Below, in pieces: positions 9,501-15,256 of a stretch of DNA of 23,038 nt; position 1 is the first letter of the stretch; each line of letters starts with the position of its first letter. Under the pieces are notes generated by a model. It ran no database searches. It worked only from the letters and a program-made list of their open reading frames with translations, and had not been told where the DNA came from. The stretch comes from CAYWHE01 sp964458125 (GTDB lineage Bacteria; Bacteroidota; Bacteroidia; AKYH767-A; OLB10). Location of the stretch: the NCBI GenBank assembly GCA_964458125.1, contig CAYWHE010000041.1, forward strand, positions 1 through 23,038. Reading direction: 5' to 3'. Made by a program: the position numbers and the translations under genes.

Positions 9501-9696
9501 CGTCAGGCTGGCTCCTCACACCACATACGGCCAAAGAACGCCCCCCGCGGAAGGGTCCAATGTTTCTCCAATGCAGGGAATTATACAGCAGCGTGTCGAA
9601 TAACTGAACAGGTGAAGATGCCTGGTTGCGCTGTGCGAAACAATCGGTTGTACATAAAAATGTACTGAAGACTAAAAGAAACAAGGGTGATTTCAT
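6514..9696 (-). CDS. Secreted sortilin/VPS10-type beta-propeller protein with Asp-box repeats
   Basis: 1060-residue exported protein. A signal peptide is visible (MKSP, hydrophobic core, cut likely after CFAQ at residue 22). The body holds about ten Asp-boxes of the form S/T-x-D-x-G-x-T-W, for example TTDAGRSW (79-86), SEDAGKTW (134-141), SKDGGKTW, STDGGDTW, RDGGNTW and SRDEGKTW. These are the beta-hairpin signatures of BNR/sortilin propellers. Segments such as RNIGPFRGGRS and GAVGGGIWKTTDAG near the N-terminus are typical of the 'glycosyl hydrolase, VPS10-like' family common in Bacteroidota and Acidobacteriota. The last ~300 residues contain a strand-rich part (APPGKYTVRLYEDDSL) and a helical, charged tail. 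No T9SS sorting domain is seen, so it is probably periplasmic. Enzymatic activity is not demonstrated for most relatives, and catalytic residues cannot be assigned. It appears to be monocistronic; no clear -7 box was found upstream. Confidence 0.87.
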   Translation of the reverse strand: MKSPLFLLVFSTFLCTTDCFAQRNQASSPVQLFDTLLYNSLHWRNIGPFRGGRSLAVCGVRSQPDVYYFGAVGGGIWKTTDAGRSWFCIGDTTFHSSSVGAIAVAESSPNLVYAGMGEAEMRGNVSFGDGIYKSEDAGKTWIHAGLAQSGAISSILIHPSNPDIVYACCMGKIFGTNVERGLYRSKDGGKTWSRILYKNDSTGCISAVFDPSNPRALYASLWQSCRNPWSLSSGGWGSGLYKSTDGGDTWREISRNPGLPVGMLGKIVLTTTPANPDVVYASVENENGGIFRSNDKGEHWIRTTDDRSLRKRPWYFSTILADPKNEDIVWCLNVQLWRSTDGGKKFSMMPSMHGDHHDIWINPDNPKLMIIGDDGGGYVSNDGGLHYTELDFPTAQFYHVSVDNDFPYHVYGAQQDNSSIRIASSSDGYSIDEQDWFPVAGGEAGYIVPDPLNPDITYGGEYDGVLSVYNKKTNQYRFISVWPESNHGHGSGERKYRFNWTFPIVFSPHDPKTLYVTSQFVHRTRDGGNTWEILSPDLTRHDKAAMHASGGPITKDNTGAEAYANIFTFAESPVVKGVFWAGSDDGLIHVSRDEGKTWTNVTPKFPGGYALISIIEAGQFDAGTCFVAANRYKMNDNRPYQFKTSDYGATWKQVTTGIPASDYTRVIREDPAVKGILYCGTETGIYVSFDAGEHWQSLKLNLPNTPVHDIKIQENEKDLVIATHGRAFWILDDITPLYRLREASASRNYLYPPRPAYRQRGGSYFSPLMQEGENSPHGVLLRYYFDRKPAREITLKIFDQQNDTIITYSSVKDKKGEPVKIQKEFYQDTMVQRPGLLPARKGMNSFVWDMRYPDAKPIENGNNALISGSLAGPLAPPGKYTVRLYEDDSLLAERPVMIVPDPRLSVSDADFSKQFTLLRDISKKQSETSEGINLIRKLSKEIQAAMDNTSDSVSVNRIKTVAKPFLDSLKRVEEELTQPKAVTDYDLFNFPNRLNDKLSGLREFVEAADGAPTRQSFEVFTDLSGRIDLQLKKLHAMIETGLPEVNRVLTEEKVFRLEGK

Positions 9697-9876
9697 AACA
9701 GGAGGGTGGGGTGAAGTTTGGGATGCTTATGGGCTTGTGATAAATTTTAAGAAAGGCTGGCCAGCATTGGTTTTACTGTGCAACCTGTTTCAACTATTCC
9801 GTTAACCCGGTATTACCGGCTCAAAAAAACAAAATAGAAATGAATTATTCATTTAATAAAATGTTAAATCGGGTGA

Positions 9877-10425
9877 TTTCCTTCCCATGGAAATTTACAA
9901 CGGAATTTGCATCACCTGGCATGGAGTTTCGGTAATGACAGCAGCCGCGCATTCCTGATCACCACCACCCCTTCGGGGCTGAGCGGTTGTCACCAACGAT
10001 TTATAAATCCGGAAATACTGGATGTTGCCCCGGTAACCAGCAACAATTTTTTCCTGGTTTTTACCTCCGGACTTGATACGGCTTCTTTTTCACCATCTGT
10101 TTTTACCATTTCCCCGTCAGACTCCTTCTTATGCCCGCCTATTTTCAGTGTCATTTCCACACCTGAGCAACCCCTGATCCGGATCAGCCCGAATCCCTTC
10201 CGGGAAAGTATGACGGTTGAGCTGTCCCGGTGGAACGATCAGGACTTGCTTTGGATGGAAGGGTATAATCTATATGGAAGCCTGATCCTGCAAGTTCCCT
10301 TAACTTCAGGCATTAACCGGATTCCTGTTGTTTCTGCAGGGGATGGCTTTTTTATTATCCTTATCCGGAATGAACATACAGTATTACTGCGTGAAAAAAT
10401 GATCAGGATCCGGCAGGCCTATTAG
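9877..10425 (+). pseudogene. 5'-truncated remnant of a T9SS-sorted protein
   Basis: The frame opens after an in-frame TGA at 9874-9876 and has no ATG before the protein-like part; the first possible start is a TTG at 9907. The product would be about 172 residues with no signal peptide. Its last ~85 residues (RISPNPFRESMTVELSRW onwards) resemble a T9SS type A sorting domain: a SPNPF turn, a YNLYGSLI strand, GINRIPV, then GDGFFIILI and a basic final strand. A sorting domain is useless without a Sec signal, so a decayed or deleted gene is the simplest reading. A separate ATG at 9840, in another frame, gives only about 31 codons before a stop and does not look like a signal peptide. Alternatives are a sequencing frameshift near 9870, or a start further left in another frame. 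Confidence 0.5.
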
Positions 10426-10465
10426 GTCCTCCTTTCAACGCCCGGAGGCACAAACGGAAATTAAG

Positions 10466-10473
10466 TACATTTG
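10466..10473 (+). promoter_or_regulatory. Bacteroidota -7 box for the YejE/OppC-like permease
   Basis: TACATTTG followed by C, an exact TAnnTTTG match, ending 26 bp before the ATG at 10500. No good -33 TTTG is seen at the usual distance of about 20 nt. Confidence 0.55.
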
Positions 10474-10499
10474 CCTGAACATCGAATCCATCATCCGGT

Positions 10500-11807
10500 A
10501 TGAGCATGACTGCAATTGCGGGCCCGACAGGCGTCATTTCCCGTTTCCGGAAACAGACAAAATGGCCGTTGCGTATGCTGCTTTTTTTTTGCATCATTGT
10601 ATTGCTGGCGCCCATACTGGCGACCGATGAACCCTTGTTTGTCAGTTACCGGGGCCATACTTTTTTCCCGGCTTTCAGTTTTAAAAAAGCCGTATTCATC
10701 CGCAATCCACAAACCGGTATGGAGGAACGTTTACAGTTTGATATCACGGAATGGAAAAAACTCGATTGCACGTCCATCCTGTTTGCACCGGTACCTTATT
10801 CGCCAGGCAAAAGTGACCTGGTCAATGCGGATTGCCAGTCGCCATTCGGAAAACAGTTATTCGAAACAGGCGATGCGCGAATAGTGCCAATACCTTTTCG
10901 CTTCAGGCATTTTCTGGGTACGGGAAAAACCGGAGATGACTTGTTATCCGGCCTGATACATGGTACAAGGGTATCCTTTTTTGTGGGCCTGTTATCCATG
11001 GCATTGGCATCCCTGATAGGCATCACCCTTGGCGCTGCAGCCGGATATTTTGGAGATCGTACACTTCGTTTCCGGCGCGGAACAGGTATCATGGCCGCAG
11101 CCGGATTGTTGCCGGCCTGGTTTTACGGATTCCAGACCCGGAAGTTTGTGTTGGAGGATGCCTTTGAATCTTCGTTCAGCAACGGTCTCCTGCAAACGTT
11201 GCTATCCATGCTGTTCTTCCTCATCATCCTGCTGCTTTTTATTGCTGCAGGCCGTTATGCTTTAAAGAATGGGTGGTTCGAAAAAAGAATGAACCTTCCT
11301 GTCGATTCCCTCCTGTCCAGGATCATGGATATTTTCACTTCCCTGCCCCGACTACTCCTGATACTTACATTGGCGGCCATCACCAGGCCTTCCTTTATCA
11401 ATATAGTGATCATCATCGGCTGTACATACTGGACTGAAATCGCCCGTCTGACGAGGGCCGAGATGTTGCGACTGCGCGAAACGGATTATATCCAGGCTGC
11501 ACGCGCCCTGGGGTTCGGTCATGCCCGGATCATGTTCCGGCATGCCTTGCCCAACAGCATGGGTGCCGTACTCGTGGCCATAGCCTTTGGCGCCGCATCC
11601 GCCATCCTCACCGAGTCCGGGCTTTCTTTCCTGGGAATTGGCGTACCCCAGGATGTTGTCACCTGGGGCTCCCTGCTCGCAACGGGCAAGGAAAACATCA
11701 GCGCCTGGTGGCTGACGGTCTTCCCAGGAACCGCCGTATTCATCATGGTCTTCGTATATAACCTGCTGGGCGAAAGTTTCCGCCAGGCTTTGACCCCCGA
11801 TGCCTGA
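10500..11807 (+). CDS. YejE/OppC-like ABC transporter permease with an internal insertion
   Basis: Inner-membrane permease of the binding-protein-dependent peptide/oligopeptide type (MetI fold). The ABC-interaction EAA loop is clear: RLRETDYIQAARALGFGHAR (about 324-343) followed by RHALPN. HFLGTGKTGDDLLSGLIHGTRVSF (137-160) matches the start of the permease core. The N-terminal part, with a first membrane helix (24-41) and then ATDEPLFVSYRGHTFFP, resembles E. coli YejE. The length is 435 residues against about 300 for OppC and 340 for YejE. Part of the excess is an ~80-residue insertion (about 187-267) with one extra hydrophobic helix between the second and third core helices. No partner permease, ATPase or binding protein is next to it, so the substrate is unknown. 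The ATG at 10500 follows a -7 box at 10466-10473; an ATG two codons later (10506) is also possible. Confidence 0.85.
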   Translation: MSMTAIAGPTGVISRFRKQTKWPLRMLLFFCIIVLLAPILATDEPLFVSYRGHTFFPAFSFKKAVFIRNPQTGMEERLQFDITEWKKLDCTSILFAPVPYSPGKSDLVNADCQSPFGKQLFETGDARIVPIPFRFRHFLGTGKTGDDLLSGLIHGTRVSFFVGLLSMALASLIGITLGAAAGYFGDRTLRFRRGTGIMAAAGLLPAWFYGFQTRKFVLEDAFESSFSNGLLQTLLSMLFFLIILLLFIAAGRYALKNGWFEKRMNLPVDSLLSRIMDIFTSLPRLLLILTLAAITRPSFINIVIIIGCTYWTEIARLTRAEMLRLRETDYIQAARALGFGHARIMFRHALPNSMGAVLVAIAFGAASAILTESGLSFLGIGVPQDVVTWGSLLATGKENISAWWLTVFPGTAVFIMVFVYNLLGESFRQALTPDA

Positions 11808-11812
11808 GGGAT

Positions 11813-11842
11813 CAGGGTGAACAACCCTGCTGCAGGCAGCAG
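11813..11842. terminator. Overlapping hairpins between convergent genes
   Basis: Two perfect 6-bp stems share bases: CAGGGT-GAACA-ACCCTG (11813-11829) and CTGCTG-CAGG-CAGCAG (11827-11842). A T-rich TTATTTTTC follows at about 11857 on the plus strand. They sit between the stop of the permease gene and the stop of the convergent hydrolase gene, where a shared terminator would be expected. The stems are short and the T-run is distant, so the call is weak. Confidence 0.35.
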
Positions 11843-11890
11843 AGCATCGTTCCGGTTATTTTTCATTCATCGAATACGGGGGAATTCATC

Positions 11891-12532
11891 CTAAGTGGTT
11901 AAAAAGGGATTGTTCTTTTTTTCGAATCCAATGCTGGTAGATGGTCCGTGCCCCGGATAAACCTTTACCTGATCGGGCAATGTAAACAACACCTTGTTAA
12001 TGCTGCTGATCAGCTGGCTGTAATCACCGCCCGGCAAATCCGTACGGCCAATGCTCTGCCGGAACAGCACATCCCCGCTGATGACTGTCATGGAATACTC
12101 ATCATAAAAACAAAGGCTTCCCGGGCTGTGACCGGGAGTGAGCAACACCTTTAAGCGGGTATGACCAAAAATAATTTCATCGCCTTCCCGGATCAGTACC
12201 GTTGGCTCCGGCACGGGATCCGGGAAAATACCATATTGTGGACCGTATTCAGTCACTGCCCTCAGCAGCGGAATTTCCATCAGGTGCAGTTCAAGCTGAA
12301 GGCCATAGGTATCGGCCACCCAACGGTTTCCCAGTACATGGTCAATATGGCAATGTGTATTGAGCAGCCGTACAGGCTTCAGTTGCTGCCGGTTGATAAA
12401 ACTGCCGAATTCATCCTTTTCAGCGGGCGAATAACATCCCGGATCAATGATGATGCAGTTTTTTGTTTCATCGGATAAGATATACGTGTTTTCCTGGAAT
12501 GGATTAAATGTAAAATAATCAACCTGTAACAT
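11891..12532 (-). CDS. Metallo-beta-lactamase-fold hydrolase, glyoxalase II-like
   Basis: 213-residue cytoplasmic hydrolase; no signal peptide. All metal-binding residues of the glyoxalase II-type fold are visible: T-H60-C-H62-I-D64-H65, then H135 in TPGHSPGS, D154 in SGDVLF and H195 in YPGHGP. The N-terminal FTFNPFQENTYIL is the usual first strand of this family, often annotated as 'MBL fold metallo-hydrolase' or hydroxyacylglutathione hydrolase-like. It is shorter than true GloB (~250) and lacks the extra C-terminal domain that binds glutathione. The thiol-ester substrate is therefore open, and a low-molecular-weight thiol other than glutathione is possible. The ATG at 12532 is the only in-frame start before the first strand. 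A -7 box lies about 110 bp upstream (12642-12649). It converges on the permease gene. Confidence 0.88.
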   Translation of the reverse strand: MLQVDYFTFNPFQENTYILSDETKNCIIIDPGCYSPAEKDEFGSFINRQQLKPVRLLNTHCHIDHVLGNRWVADTYGLQLELHLMEIPLLRAVTEYGPQYGIFPDPVPEPTVLIREGDEIIFGHTRLKVLLTPGHSPGSLCFYDEYSMTVISGDVLFRQSIGRTDLPGGDYSQLISSINKVLFTLPDQVKVYPGHGPSTSIGFEKKNNPFLTT

Positions 12533-12641
12533 GATGCATGAAGCCGTGTTAGATTTCCGGGATTCGACCGGTATACGTTTTTAGCGGCAGCAGACGGCAG
12601 CGAAACCGGATATCTTCTTCATTGCCCTCCCCTTCCGGCAG

Positions 12642-12649
12642 CAAAGGTA
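12642..12649 (-). promoter_or_regulatory. Bacteroidota -7 box for the MBL-fold hydrolase
   Basis: TACCTTTG followed by C on the minus strand, an exact TAnnTTTG match. A TTTG lies 13 nt upstream, which is shorter than the usual spacing of about 20 nt. Use of this box would give a leader of roughly 100 nt. Confidence 0.4.
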
Positions 12650-12723
12650 CTATTAATGTCTTCAAACCGGCGGATTTGCACCGGGAGAAAGAAACCAGGA
12701 GGCCGACCCGTGGAAGCGGCCGT

Positions 12724-12731
12724 TAATTTTG
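12724..12731 (+). promoter_or_regulatory. Possible -7 box for the glycine-rich surface protein
   Basis: TAATTTTG fits TAnnTTTG and would give a leader of about 130 nt before the ATG at 12868. The surroundings are T-rich, so a chance match is possible, and no -33 TTTG is seen. Confidence 0.35.
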
Positions 12732-12773
12732 TTTTTTGGATATCTCCTTAAGAAAAGTGTAACCTTTTTCAGT

Positions 12774-12799
12774 TTTTGATCGTTTTCCGGTCATCAAAA
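12774..12799 (+). promoter_or_regulatory. Inverted repeat in the leader of the glycine-rich surface protein
   Basis: TTTTGAT and ATCAAAA form a perfect 7-bp inverted repeat around a 12-nt spacer. It lies 68 bp before the ATG and is immediately followed by a purine-rich GGAGGGAAG. It could be a regulator operator or an mRNA hairpin. There is no T-run, so it is not a normal terminator. Confidence 0.4.
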
Positions 12800-12867
12800 G
12801 GAGGGAAGACCTGTTTTTCCTGTTCCTGCCATTTAATCACAACTAAATCCCGCAACAAAGTCCCAAC

Positions 12868-15063
12868 ATGAAACACAAAATCTTTAACAGTCAACGGCAA
12901 AAACAAATTCAGAAATCCATCCTGGTACTGGTGACCGGTTCACTTGCTTTGGCCACATTGATTTATATAGTGGTCTGGCTGACCGGAAACCTGGGTACTC
13001 CTTCCTCCTCGAAGGCAGCGCCAGGCATGATGGGAGACAAAACCGTTACATCCGGAACGGTGATTCTCAATGAATACACCACCCTGAATTCAAATGCTTC
13101 CGCCGGCGCCACCCAAATTACAGCCGGAAGCAATACCCTGAATGCCAACAGCCGCTTCTCGGGCAATCTTTCGGCCGGTGAACTGGTGATGATCATACAA
13201 GTACAGGGAGCCACGATGAATGATGTAAACAGCGCCTCATATGGCAGCATCAGTAACTATAACAACTGCGGCAAATATGAATTCGCCGAGGTTAGCGGAG
13301 TTTCCGGATCCACGAAAATCAATCTTACCACAGGTTTAAAATATGCCTATACCTCTTCAGGCAAAACACAGGTCATACGCGTACCCCGCTACATGAACCT
13401 CACGGTTAACAGTGGCGCGACCATCAGTTGCCAGTCCTGGAACGGCTCAACAGGCGGAATTGTGGCCATCGAAGTTAATAAAATCACGACCATTAATGGT
13501 GACATCGATGCTTCCGGGAAAGGATTCCGGGGCGGAGCGGTGGAACAGCAAACCAAAACCCCTGGAAATCACACGGACTGGCGTTCTTCCAGCGACCAGG
13601 ATGGAGCTGAAAAGGGTGAAAGCATTTGCGGATACCAATCGGGCTATTCCAATGGCAGGTATGGCCGTGGCGCACCTGCCAACGGAGGTGGAGGAGGAAA
13701 TTCACACAATGGAGGGGGTGGAGGTGGCGCCAACGGTAATAACGGTATCGCCTGGAACGGTAAGGGCAATCCCGATAACAGCGATGCCAACTGGACCACG
13801 GCCTGGGAACTGGAAGCTGCCGGATTTTCTTCCAATACCTCCTCAGGCGGAGGCCGCGGAGGATATGCCTGGTCTTCCAACAATCAAAATCCGCTTACCC
13901 TTTCGCCCGGAAATGCATCCTGGGGAGGCGACTCCCGCTACAATGTGGGTGGCTATGGAGGCCATCCCCTTGACTATTCAGGCGGCCGGATTTTTATGGG
14001 CGGCGGAGGCGGTGCAGGCGATTCCAATGACGGAAAAGGCACTGCAGGTGGAAACGGTGGCGGTATCGTATTTCTTGTAAGTGGCGGTGATATCACCGGA
14101 ACCGGAACCATATCTGCAAATGGAAATGCAGCCTCCAATGTGAGCGGTTCCGGAAGCATGGATGCGCCCGGCGGGGGTGGTGGAGGCGGAACCATCATGG
14201 CATTCAGCCGGACGGGGTCGGTCAGTAACCTTACCTTCCAGGCCAACGGCGGTGCCGGCGGCAATTGGGTGGCCTCCGGTTCAACCAATGAAAATGAAGG
14301 AACAGGAGGAGGAGGAGGAGGAGGCTATATCAGCCTGACCAACCCGACTTCCATTTCCCAATCGGTTACGGCCGGAGCCAGCGGACAAAGTAATAATTCC
14401 ATCCTGAACAATTTTAAACCCAACGGATCAACCAATGGAAATACCGGTCAAACGGCCACGAATCCCCCGAATCCATACTCCGGCTCGGTAACACTTCCCA
14501 TCGTACTGACTAATTTTTCCGGTCATGCTGACGGACAAGTGGTCATCCTGGAATGGACCACGGCTTCAGAACAAAACAACAACTATTTCACTCTTGAAAA
14601 AAGCGATAATGGCACCTCCTATAGTCCTTTTGGAACGATAAAAGGAGCGGGCAATTCATCCACGCCGAAATCCTATTCTGTAACCGACCGCGAACCACTT
14701 GCAGAAATGACCTATTACCGGTTAACTCAAACTGATTATAACGGACAGCACAAAACATTTCCGCCTGTTGTGGTTGACCGGAAAGCGGATGTTCCGGTCC
14801 AGGCTGCCAATACACGCGCCTTTCCCAATCCCTTCCAAAACCAGGTGAACCTTGAATTTAATTACAACGGAGATGACGCCCAGGGCCTCCTCAAATTAAC
14901 GGACGTAAATGCCCGGCCGGTGCAGTTCCAGGTCATCAACCTGGTAACCGGAAAAAACAGCTTCACCCTTGACAGGCTGCAGCAACTGCCAGGTGGTTTC
15001 TATTTCCTGCAGGTAGAATCCGACAACCGCCCCTTGATTCACCTGAAACTTTTAAAAAACTAA
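12868..15063 (+). CDS. Glycine-rich cell-surface protein with T9SS sorting domain
   Basis: 731-residue exported protein. The N-terminus has a basic start and a hydrophobic helix (about 18-41) that acts as signal peptide or anchor. Residues ~190-220 (GSTGGIVAIEVNKITTINGD, then IDASGKGFRGG) and the following glycine-rich region (to ~500, with runs of 5-7 glycines) resemble AgmC-type glycine-rich surface proteins known from gliding bacteria. Residues ~545-640 (LPIVLTNFSGHADGQVVILEW, then FTLEKSDNG and YYRLTQTDYNG) are the domain that commonly precedes the sorting tail in Bacteroidota. The last 81 residues (AFPNPFQNQV to LLKN) are a T9SS type A sorting domain. Likely role: adhesion or surface coating, by inference. 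A (GGA)6 run at 14305-14322 encodes part of a glycine stretch. A strong terminator follows. Confidence 0.85.
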   Translation: MKHKIFNSQRQKQIQKSILVLVTGSLALATLIYIVVWLTGNLGTPSSSKAAPGMMGDKTVTSGTVILNEYTTLNSNASAGATQITAGSNTLNANSRFSGNLSAGELVMIIQVQGATMNDVNSASYGSISNYNNCGKYEFAEVSGVSGSTKINLTTGLKYAYTSSGKTQVIRVPRYMNLTVNSGATISCQSWNGSTGGIVAIEVNKITTINGDIDASGKGFRGGAVEQQTKTPGNHTDWRSSSDQDGAEKGESICGYQSGYSNGRYGRGAPANGGGGGNSHNGGGGGGANGNNGIAWNGKGNPDNSDANWTTAWELEAAGFSSNTSSGGGRGGYAWSSNNQNPLTLSPGNASWGGDSRYNVGGYGGHPLDYSGGRIFMGGGGGAGDSNDGKGTAGGNGGGIVFLVSGGDITGTGTISANGNAASNVSGSGSMDAPGGGGGGGTIMAFSRTGSVSNLTFQANGGAGGNWVASGSTNENEGTGGGGGGGYISLTNPTSISQSVTAGASGQSNNSILNNFKPNGSTNGNTGQTATNPPNPYSGSVTLPIVLTNFSGHADGQVVILEWTTASEQNNNYFTLEKSDNGTSYSPFGTIKGAGNSSTPKSYSVTDREPLAEMTYYRLTQTDYNGQHKTFPPVVVDRKADVPVQAANTRAFPNPFQNQVNLEFNYNGDDAQGLLKLTDVNARPVQFQVINLVTGKNSFTLDRLQQLPGGFYFLQVESDNRPLIHLKLLKN

Positions 15064-15108
15064 GGGAACTGCCGTCCGGGATTTCCGGATATTATTTAAA
15101 ATATTGGT

Positions 15109-15150
15109 ACCGGGCCGGAAGGGTTATCTTCCCGGCCCGGTTTCATTTTT
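15109..15150 (+). terminator. Intrinsic terminator after the glycine-rich surface protein
   Basis: A perfect 10-bp GC-rich stem (ACCGGGCCGG with CCGGCCCGGT) extends by AAG/CTT across a one-base bulge, has a short GGGTTAT loop, and is followed by TTTCATTTTT. It starts 45 bp after the stop codon and separates this gene from the glycosyltransferase operon. Confidence 0.9.
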
Positions 15151-15232
15151 ATCCTCCAGGCGTTCCTGATCCCGGTTTAACCACCGCAACCTTAAGGGGT
15201 TTCAGCTGTTCCGGGAAAGCGCAGAAAATTGC

Positions 15233-15240
15233 TACTTTTG
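15233..15240 (+). promoter_or_regulatory. Bacteroidota -7 box for the glycosyltransferase/exporter operon
   Basis: TACTTTTG followed by C matches TAnnTTTG and ends 16 bp before the ATG at 15257, so the predicted leader is only about 10 nt. It lies just after the terminator of the preceding gene. No good -33 TTTG is visible. Confidence 0.6.
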
Positions 15241-15256
15241 CCCTTCTTTCCCGAAA

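Larger units (their letters stand above)
12533..12867. other. Divergent intergenic region with two promoter-like boxes
   Basis: This 335-bp region separates the divergent hydrolase (left) and glycine-rich surface protein (right) genes. It holds a minus-strand TACCTTTG (12642-12649), a plus-strand TAATTTTG (12724-12731) and an inverted repeat (12774-12799) in the predicted leader of the surface protein. No coding frame is convincing. Confidence 0.5.

Noticed and set aside
10428..10448. CCTCC...GGAGG hairpin after the T9SS remnant
   Set aside because: Only a 5-bp stem with an 11-nt loop and no T-run; not a credible terminator.
13644..14288. Proline-rich minus-strand frames
   Set aside because: They are the reverse complement of glycine codon runs (GGN read as NCC) in the surface protein, not real proteins.
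13680..14325. Tandem GG-rich repeats as a CRISPR or VNTR locus
   Set aside because: The repeats are in-frame glycine codons of variable length with no conserved repeat-spacer structure. Only the short (GGA)6 is a true tandem repeat.
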